Below are positions 58,072 through 64,000 of a stretch of DNA of 64,000 bases, piece after piece (the stretch's first letter is position 1; every line of letters begins with the position of its first letter). Under the pieces are notes generated by a model. The model was not told where the DNA came from. It made no database searches and worked only from the letters and a program-made list of their open reading frames with translations. The DNA is from Methylocystis sp. ATCC 49242 (GTDB lineage Bacteria > Pseudomonadota > Alphaproteobacteria > Rhizobiales > Beijerinckiaceae): positions 2,114,356-2,178,355 of the forward strand of contig NZ_KE124774.1 in assembly GCF_000188155.2 (NCBI RefSeq). The letters run 5' to 3'. A program made the translations under genes and the position numbers.

Positions 58072-58428
58072 CTACAGGAAGGCCGGGCGCTCCGGCGCTT
58101 CTGGCGCAACCGTCCGCCGCCAGTCGATCCCTTCGATCAGCAAGGCCAGCTGCGCCGCCGTCAACTGCAGCGCACCCTCGACGATCGGCGGCCAGACGAA
58201 CTTTCCCTTCTCCAGCCGCTTGGCGAAGAGACACAGGCCTGACCCGTCCCAGGTCAAAATCTTCACGTAGTCGCCGCGCTTGCTGCGGAACACGAAGGCC
58301 GCGCCAGAAAAAGGATCGTTACGCAGCACCTGCGCCACGTCGGCGGCGAGCCCATCGAAGCCGCGCCGCATGTCGACGGGCTTCAACGCCAGATAGACCT
58401 TCATCCCCGGTGCGAACTGAAGCATCAA
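58072..58428 (-). CDS. tnpB: IS66 accessory protein TnpB
   Basis: A 118-residue protein of the IS66 Orf2 family, with the conserved MLQFAPGMKVYLALKPVDMR start, GFDGLAADV, GAAFVFRSKRGDYVKILTWD and GLCLFAKRLEKGKFVWP. It is required with TnpA for IS66 transposition. Overlaps tnpA by 4 nt and precedes tnpC. Confidence 0.95.
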   Translation of the reverse strand: MMLQFAPGMKVYLALKPVDMRRGFDGLAADVAQVLRNDPFSGAAFVFRSKRGDYVKILTWDGSGLCLFAKRLEKGKFVWPPIVEGALQLTAAQLALLIEGIDWRRTVAPEAPERPAFL

Positions 58429-58874
58429 AGATCACCCAGCGCAGACAACACGCGGCGCAGAGCGTCCGTATCCACATCCGCGTCGAGCGACAAGCGGGCG
58501 CCATTCGGCAGGCTGACTTCCATCACACCGCGCCGCACGCTCTTGCGCGCCCCCCTCGCTGGCGTGGCGGCCATCTTCGCAACCGGTAACGACGACGGCG
58601 CCAGAGCCGGGCTCACCAGAGTTGGCTTCAACTCCAGAACCTCCACGGGAACGAAGGTTTGTGCGGCTGCGGTCTCTTTCGCCGGCGCGCGCCGACGATC
58701 CAGCCAGCCTTCGCGCGAACGCCGTAGCCATTTGAAAATCAGATTGGCGTTCAATCCGTGCCGCCGCGCAACCGCCGCTACGGACGCGCCAGACGTCAAC
58801 GCCTCCGTGACAATCCGCTGCCGTTCTTCAGGGCTCCACGTGCGCCGCTTGACGCCATCCTTCGCCGCCGACAT
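58425..58874 (-). CDS. tnpA: IS66 accessory protein TnpA
   Basis: A 149-residue protein of the IS66 Orf1 family with a helix-turn-helix: KRRTWSPEERQRIVTEALT, GASVAAVARRHGLNANLIFK and WLRRSREG, followed by a variable linker and a small C-terminal domain ending at LSLDADVDTDALRRVLSALG. First gene of the IS66 operon. Confidence 0.93.
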   Translation of the reverse strand: MSAAKDGVKRRTWSPEERQRIVTEALTSGASVAAVARRHGLNANLIFKWLRRSREGWLDRRRAPAKETAAAQTFVPVEVLELKPTLVSPALAPSSLPVAKMAATPARGARKSVRRGVMEVSLPNGARLSLDADVDTDALRRVLSALGDL

Positions 58875-58949
58875 TAGGTGTCCACCTCTTCAATGGTGGA
58901 CACCTAACCAACTCCATATGCGTTCCGGTAGGCGGTCGTCACATCACGC

Positions 58950-60440
58950 CTCTTATGTCCGCAGTCAACAATTTTGACGAGCGACTTCGCGCCACGGGCA
59001 GCAGCGTCAAGGGAAGGTTATCGCGCAGGGGTAGGGACTGGATCTGAAAGACGTCGGTGATCAAGCTCTTATGCGCGGGTTGGTTACCGCATTCCCGAAA
59101 ATGCGTCTGGGGCTTTCCCTATCTTACATCGGGCGTCGGCTGTCGCCGGCCACAAAGCGTCTGACGGGTATTCCCCTGCCGTGATCCAGTCCCCGCCCAT
59201 GCGCGAGCGGACAATCAACCGTCGCTTAGGCGACTTGCGCCTCCTTTGCGATGCACCACATGAAGCCAACGAGTTCCCGCGCAATTGCAACGCAGACGAC
59301 GGTTGTCTTTTTGCCGCGTGCGCTGAGTGCGCGATAGCGAGCTGTAAGGCGACTCTGCGCTTTCCACGCGATCTCTCTTACGCGCGGCGGCGCGGCTTCA
59401 ATTTTGTAGAGCTTCTCTTTTCCGACCCTTGGCGGATGACGGTAGGTCCAGGCGCTTTCAATCAGCAGATGCCGGACACGTCCGTTGCCGGCCTTGGTGA
59501 TGCCGCCGCGACGAACCGTGTCACCCGTCGAGCGTTCACTCGGGGTCAAGCCGAGATAGCCCATAAGCTGACGCGGATTATCGAAACGGCTTAAATCGCC
59601 GAGCTCCGTGGCGCAGGTGACTGCCACAAGCAGATCAATCCCGCGTAATGTCAGGAGCGCCCGGACCACAGGCGCCAGCGACCATTGGGGTATGAACTCT
59701 TTGATCGCCGCCTCGAGCCGCTCCGCGCGCTCCTTGGAGATTCTCACGGCTTCGACCATCTCCTGCAGCGCGATCTGATGGGCTGGATGATCAAACTTTT
59801 GTTCTTGCAGCCAACGAAGATGACGAGCGCCCCAAGTCGTTTTGCGCGGAAAAATCCGACCGTGACGGAGCATGAATGCGCTCACCTGCTGACGATGCAC
59901 ACGCAGTGTTTCAACCGCGGCGGATCGAGCGCGCACCAGATCGCGCATCGCTTCATGGCTTTCGTCCGGCGCCCACACAGCAGTCAATTCCCCGGCTCGA
60001 AGCAACTTGGCGAGCGCAACGGCGTCGCGCCGGTTGGTCTTGACCCGATCGCCTGGCTTGCGCGGAATGAGCGAGGGCGCCACGACGGAGCAAGCGAACC
60101 CCATGGAAATGATGAGCCGGTGCAGGCCGTAGCCGGTCGGTCCGGCTTCATAACAAAAATGTGCCTGCGGGTGTTTGGCGGTAATGCGCTTGATCAAGCG
60201 ACGCATACTGTCGACGGAGGAGTCAACTTCACCGACATAACGCACCTCGCCGCTGCGTCCCTCCGTGACGACGGCAATCGCATTGCGCGCCTTCGAAACG
60301 TCGATCCCAACAAAAATTTCTGTAGACCGCTCCATGGCTCGCTCTCCTGCGCTGAGGCTCGGCTCGGAACACCGAGCAACCCTCGCTCGCACAGCGTAGA
60401 GCGAGCTACCTCAGTCGCAGAAGCGGACATACGGCCTTAC
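58950..60440 (-). mobile_element. IS110-family unit, copy 2 of inverted pair
   Basis: Matches copy 1 at 53040-54530 in reverse complement over 1,491 bp. Its right (non-coding) end abuts the other IS66 tip. The outer flank, GCCGAAGA, does not match the outer flank of copy 1 (GCTCTCTG), so no 8-bp IS66 target duplication is recognisable. Confidence 0.88.
59226..60335 (-). CDS. IS110-family transposase (DEDD recombinase), copy 2
   Basis: The same 369-residue protein as at 53145-54254, intact. See that entry for motifs. Confidence 0.92.
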   Translation of the reverse strand: MERSTEIFVGIDVSKARNAIAVVTEGRSGEVRYVGEVDSSVDSMRRLIKRITAKHPQAHFCYEAGPTGYGLHRLIISMGFACSVVAPSLIPRKPGDRVKTNRRDAVALAKLLRAGELTAVWAPDESHEAMRDLVRARSAAVETLRVHRQQVSAFMLRHGRIFPRKTTWGARHLRWLQEQKFDHPAHQIALQEMVEAVRISKERAERLEAAIKEFIPQWSLAPVVRALLTLRGIDLLVAVTCATELGDLSRFDNPRQLMGYLGLTPSERSTGDTVRRGGITKAGNGRVRHLLIESAWTYRHPPRVGKEKLYKIEAAPPRVREIAWKAQSRLTARYRALSARGKKTTVVCVAIARELVGFMWCIAKEAQVA

Positions 60441-60539
60441 GCCGAAGAATCACCTTGCCAAAACGGGGGCAATGGTATGGACCCCGCCCTTGGCCTAGGC
60501 TGGGATGTCGAACTGTCACTCGCAGAGCAGGAGACGACC

Positions 60540-61571
60540 ATGCACATCGTCCGTATCGGCCTCGATCTCGCGAAATATGTTTTCCATCTTCACGGTGTTG
60601 ACGAACGCGGCAAAGTCGTTTTGCGTAAGACTTTACGCCGCCCGGCCGTTGCGCTCTTCTTCGCGAATCTTCCGCCCTGCATTGTTGGAATGGAAGCCTC
60701 GAACGGCGCGCATTATTGGGCCAAGACGTTCTCCGAGCTTGGGCATGACGTTCGATTGATCAGCCCGCAGTTCGTCACGCCATACGTAAAATCCAACAAG
60801 AATGATCGGAATGACGCCGAGGCGATCTGTGAAGCAGTCGGCCGTCCGAACATGCGGTTCGTTCCGGTCAAATCCGCCGAACAGCTGGCGATCCAGGCTA
60901 TTCATCGGATTCGCAGTCGTCTAGTCGCCAATAGGGTTAGACTTGTGAACCAGATCCGCGGCCTACTCGGCGAGCACGGCGTCGTTATTGCGCAGACCAT
61001 CGGCAATCTTCGGCGCGCTTTGCCGCGGATCGTCGACGAGGAAAGCAACGGTCTGAACAGCATTGTTCGGGAGTTGATCGGCGAATTGCGGGAGGAATTG
61101 ATCGACCTTGATAGGCGGGTCGCAATTTACGATCGCAAAATCCGGGAATTGTATCGAACAAGCGCAGCATGTCAGCGCCTCGGCATGGTCGAAGGAATTG
61201 GACCTATTACTGCGACAGCGCTGGTCGCAGCGGCTGGCGATGCAAAATGCTTCAAGAATGGACGGCAGTTCGCGGCATGGATCGGACTTGTCCCGAGACA
61301 ACGATCGAGTGGCGGCCGATCGCGGCTGCTCGGCATCAGCAAACGCGGCGACCGATATCTTCGTACCTTGCTTATCCACGGCGCACGCGCCGCCTTGGGC
61401 CGGATACGAGGGAAGCAGGATCCGAGAAGCCTTTGGCTGCTCAAAGCGCGCGAACGCCATCATCCAAATGTCGTCGCCGTCGCGCTCGCCAACAAGAACG
61501 CGCGGATCGCATGGAGCTTGCTCGCCAGCGGCATGAGCTACGATCAGCGTCTAACCGTCAGCTCGGCCTAA
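60540..61571 (+). CDS. IS110-family transposase, different lineage, intact
   Basis: A 343-residue DEDD recombinase: VRIGLDLAKYVFHLHGVDE, CIVGMEASNGAHYWAKTF, KSNKNDRNDAEAICEAVGR, then the transposase_20 part with LGMVEGIGPITATALVAAAG and FAAWIGLVPRQRSSGGRSR. The ATG at 60540 fits relatives; a longer frame upstream is an extension from the antisense of the neighbouring copy. Closer to the element at 51866 than to the 53145 type. It lies 100 bp from the outer end of IS110 copy 2. Confidence 0.92.
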   Translation: MHIVRIGLDLAKYVFHLHGVDERGKVVLRKTLRRPAVALFFANLPPCIVGMEASNGAHYWAKTFSELGHDVRLISPQFVTPYVKSNKNDRNDAEAICEAVGRPNMRFVPVKSAEQLAIQAIHRIRSRLVANRVRLVNQIRGLLGEHGVVIAQTIGNLRRALPRIVDEESNGLNSIVRELIGELREELIDLDRRVAIYDRKIRELYRTSAACQRLGMVEGIGPITATALVAAAGDAKCFKNGRQFAAWIGLVPRQRSSGGRSRLLGISKRGDRYLRTLLIHGARAALGRIRGKQDPRSLWLLKARERHHPNVVAVALANKNARIAWSLLASGMSYDQRLTVSSA

Positions 61572-61879
61572 CCGCAGCTAAGCATCCGGGAAACAGACAA
61601 CCAACGAGATTCCCACCAGCAATTGCAACGATTGGCAGTGATGGCGAAACGGTCACTCCGTCGATTCCCGAACCTGATGTGTGGACCGGCATGGCGAGAG
61701 CCAATGCCTTGGGGGCATTGAGGTGGAAGCGCGCGAAAATCCATCGAGGCTCGCGGCAAGAACTTTTTCGGCCGCATCATGAAGCCGGATATACGTCAGC
61801 AGTTGTGACCGAAAGTCGGAACTGTCAAAGCCGTTGCAATCGGGCGGGGTCCATATACATCCACACACGACCCGCCGCG

Positions 61880-62030
61880 ATCCGTCCCGCAAAGCTGAAA
61901 ACTGCGTTTCGCCAAATCGATCGCCAAAACATGAACTTCAGACATATGCACGTCCTCCATAACTGCGCCTCCCGGCGCCGACCCAGCATCACACAATGCT
62001 GGGTGGAGGGGGCATCCACCCCATCAGTTC
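61880..62030 (-). pseudogene. Inverted 5' fragment of the 51.9-kb IS110 element
   Basis: Reverse complement matches about 51785-51935: upstream leader plus the first 24 codons (HVLAIDLAKRSFQLCGTD). The match ends abruptly at both sides, directly against the next IS110 fragment on one side. Confidence 0.85.
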
Positions 62031-62487
62031 AGTTCCCCAGCCCGCAAAAGCTTGCCCAAGGCGATGGCGTCGCGGCGGTTTGTCTTGACCCGATCGCCAG
62101 GCTTTCTGGGAATCAATGACGGCGCACCGACGAGGCAGGAATAGCCAAGGGCCGAGATGACCCAATGCAGACCGTAGCCGGTCGGCCCGGCTTCATAGCA
62201 AAAGTGAACGTGCTTGTGCTTTGCGGCGATCCGCTTCACGAGGCGGCGCATGCTCTCCTCGGATGAATCGACTTCTCCGAGATAGCGCGCCTCGCCCCCG
62301 CGCTCGCCCTCGGCAATAGCGACTGCGTTCCGAGTCTTGGCGACGTCGATGCCGACAAAAACTTCTGTATAATGGTCCACGGCTCGCCCTCCTGCGTGAG
62401 GCTCGGTTCGGCCTACCCGAGCAACCCTCGGATGCGCAGATTAGGGTGAGCCACCACCTTCGCAGAAACGGACATACGGACTTACAG
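62024..62487 (-). pseudogene. IS110 transposase N-terminal fragment
   Basis: Encodes the first 118 residues (start 62380, EVFVGIDVAKTRNAVAIAEG, CYEAGPTGYGLH, TNRRDAIALGKLLRAGEL) of a relative of the 53145 transposase, then stops at the junction with the fragment above. Its left end, TAAGTCCGTATGTCC, lies against the truncated IS630 gene and again has GTAAG at the border. Confidence 0.85.
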
Positions 62488-63418
62488 ATGTTCTCCTGGG
62501 GGTTCAACTCGGGACATTTGGCCGGTAGCGGCAGGATCGTGACGTTGTGCGGAACGTCGAGCTTGTTCGTCATGTGCCATCCGGCCTGATCGAGCATCAG
62601 CACGGCATGGTTCCCGGGCGCGACGTGTCTGGCGATTTCGGCCAGGTGCAGGTTCATCGCATATGTGTCGCATTTGGGCAGGACGAGCGCCACGCCCTTG
62701 CCCTCCTTCGGCGCGATCGCGCCGAAAATATAGGTCGACGCCGTGCGCTGATCTTTCGGGGCGCTGGGGCGCGAGCCGCGCTTCGCCCAGCGCCGCGTAA
62801 TCTTGTTTTTCTGGCCGATGCGGGCTTCGTCGGCGAACCAGATTTCTATGCGGTCGGCGTCGACGCCTCTTTCGCGGCCGATCTCCTCCAGCCGCGCGGG
62901 GAAATTTTTTTGAACGCCTCGATCGCCCCGTCCTGTTGCGCGTGATGGCGCGGACGCGCCGAGAGCTTGCGATAACCCATTTTGCGCAGTTCGCGGCTCA
63001 TGGTCGTTTCGGAGACAGACAGCCGGAACTCGTCGAACAGCCATTGGCAGAGATCGACGATCCGCCAGCGCACGACGCCATGGACAGCAGCGATCGGCCC
63101 GTCTTCGACGATGCGCGCCAGAGCGGTCCGGTGCGCGTCCTGCATCAGCGACGCCGGCCCCGGCGCCTTGCGGTCGAGGAGGCCATCTGGCCCATGAGCG
63201 TTGAAGCGCAAGACCCAGTCTCGCACGATTTGCAGCGTCACGCCGCCGATCCTGGCGGCTTCGCTGCGCGGCGCCCCCTCGTAGATCGCCGCCAACGCCA
63301 GTAGCCGTCGCGCCTGCGGCCCGTCTTTCGCGCCGCGGGCCAGCACCCGAAGCCGATTCGCATCGAAATCGCCCCGCAACCGCACCGCCGCAGCCATGAC
63401 GAACCTCCATCGGTCCAT
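62488..63418 (-). pseudogene. IS630-family transposase, frameshifted and 3'-truncated
   Basis: The N-terminal HTH part starts at 63418 or the Met at 63397 (ARRLLALAAIYEGAPRSEAA, VRDWVLRFNAHGPDGLLDRK). At a run of seven A on this strand (62905-62911) the frame changes to the DDE part: IEIWFADEARIGQKNKITR, APGNHAVLMLDQAGWH and KCPELNPQENI. Sequence stops there at the IS110 border, lacking about 50 C-terminal residues. The A-run shift could be programmed, but the truncation inactivates the gene. Confidence 0.85.
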
Positions 63419-63486
63419 CGCACAGATTCAGATATTTCCCGATTTGGGAACAGGCAGTGAGTGACGCCTCGCGCCGCTTGGTATCA

Positions 63487-63668
63487 GCCCATCAACCATC
63501 ACTGCGCGTCTTAGCCGGGCATAAAGTTGCAATGTGAACATCCTTTCGGCCTCTCCATGCCCGTCGATGACATCGAGTCGCGCCTATCAGGACCGGCACA
63601 CTTTTACGCCGTCGTCACAGCGGCCCACAAAGCCGGTTCAGTGACACACTTTGCCGCCGCTAGTCATA
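63487..63668 (-). pseudogene. IS21 left-end relic
   Basis: Aligns with about 37833-38013 of the intact IS21 copy at roughly 80-85 percent by eye: the istA start region (MFTLQLYARLRRAVM), the ATG-flanking leader, the GTGTNCC subterminal repeats and the terminal TCATA. A diverged, older member of the family with the rest deleted. Confidence 0.75.
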
Positions 63669-64000
63669 AAGCAGTTTGATAGCCACGTCGCGCCCATGTT
63701 GACAACGATGGCTGGACGGCTCTACGGACGACGCCCTACTTGATCGTTACTTTTGTGCGTTGCAGTAAATTAGGCGGGTCGATTTCTCCTACGTGGGCGC
63801 CACTGGAAGCAACCATACTGGATTGAGCGTAGCGCATTGCCTGATGTAGACAATCCTATTTTCCGTTCTGGCGAAATTCATCGACATTTTGTCTCAGGGC
63901 TCTATCGCAGCCATCAGACTATCATTTAATGAAAAGGGGGGAGGAAAGGTCATTGCTTCAGAAGGTTGAGAAACGCCGGTTGACCAACCGCGACAGAGTG
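63669..64000. other. No recognisable gene
   Basis: The minus strand shows short open segments (for example LRQNVDEFRQNGK before a stop) without a known motif. It could be the end of a gene that extends outside the window. Confidence 0.4.

Larger units (their letters stand above)
54531..58949 (-). mobile_element. IS66-family element with group II intron
   Basis: Contains tnpA, tnpB and tnpC on the minus strand. The inverted tips read CGTGATCGGACGACCGC at the left and CGTGATGTGACGACCGC at the right, each directly abutting an IS110 copy. The terminal GTAAG typical of IS66 tips is displaced to the outer side of each IS110 copy (53040-53044 and 60436-60440), consistent with IS110 insertion into both terminal repeats. 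Confidence 0.8.

Noticed and set aside
53040-60440. Composite transposon carrying cargo between inverted IS110 copies
   Set aside because: The enclosed DNA is only IS66 plus its intron, the IS110 copies lie precisely at the IS66 tips, and IS110 elements do not normally mobilise DNA as flanking pairs. Terminal-repeat targeting explains it better.
1-64000. CRISPR array, rRNA operon or phage structural genes
   Set aside because: No regularly spaced short repeats, rRNA-like sequence or virion protein motifs were seen on either strand; all large repeats are insertion sequences.

Overview
The window comes from a GC-rich alphaproteobacterium. Gene content (NAD-glutamate dehydrogenase of the large type, proteobacterial cbbP/cbbT/cbbA, DUF3489/DUF2924/serine-recombinase cassette, alphaproteobacterial tRNA-Met) suggests order Hyphomicrobiales, probably a Beijerinckiaceae- or Methylocystaceae-like organism with Calvin-cycle capacity. 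This placement is inferred from gene content; no rRNA or RuBisCO gene lies in the window. The dominant feature is insertion-sequence load: at least five families are present as intact, nested, frameshifted and relic copies, and they have split five identifiable genes or elements.

Layout. 1-3 kb: a HicA-like small protein, an MHS-type transporter and an integrase relic. 3-9.9 kb (minus strand): a tight operon of STAS antagonist, HATPase anti-sigma-type kinase, NAD-glutamate dehydrogenase and a five-PAS SpoIIE/RsbU-type phosphatase, i.e. a partner-switching module wrapped around a metabolic enzyme. 10-12 kb: transposase relics. 12.1-14.6 kb: a SWIM/SNF2 helicase. 14.9-20.8 kb: one membrane-associated alpha/beta hydrolase gene cut by two insertion sequences, the first itself carrying a nested IS21-family element. 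21-23.7 kb: DUF3489, DUF2924 and a broken serine recombinase, followed by tRNA-Gln. 24.3-34.6 kb: core metabolism (cbbP-cbbT-cbbA and rpe-pyk, all minus strand) interleaved with two plus-strand secreted proteins (a propeller-like protein and a metzincin-type peptidase), then tRNA-Met.

35-51 kb: a minus-strand surface-glycan operon. In transcription order it holds a sugar 3,4-ketoisomerase (fdtA-like), sugar aminotransferase, GT61 glycosyltransferase, PhyH-type dioxygenase, SAM methyltransferase, PglD-like acyltransferase, beta-propeller glycosidase-like protein, FemAB/GNAT-like acyltransferase, sulfotransferase and a glycosyltransferase, ending at a hairpin. Three of these genes (the ketoisomerase, acyltransferase and last glycosyltransferase) are split by IS5-family copies. 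In every case the exact target duplication is visible and removing the IS restores the reading frame, so these are recent disruptions.

51-64 kb is almost pure mobile DNA. A 1,491-bp IS110-family unit lies as a perfect inverted pair at the two tips of an IS66 element, and the IS66 tnpC gene is itself interrupted by a group II intron with its own reverse transcriptase. The arrangement suggests an IS110 element that targets IS66 terminal repeats; a stretch of its non-coding end resembles the target junction, as expected of an IS110 guide (bridge) RNA. Further IS110, IS630 and IS21 fragments fill the rest.
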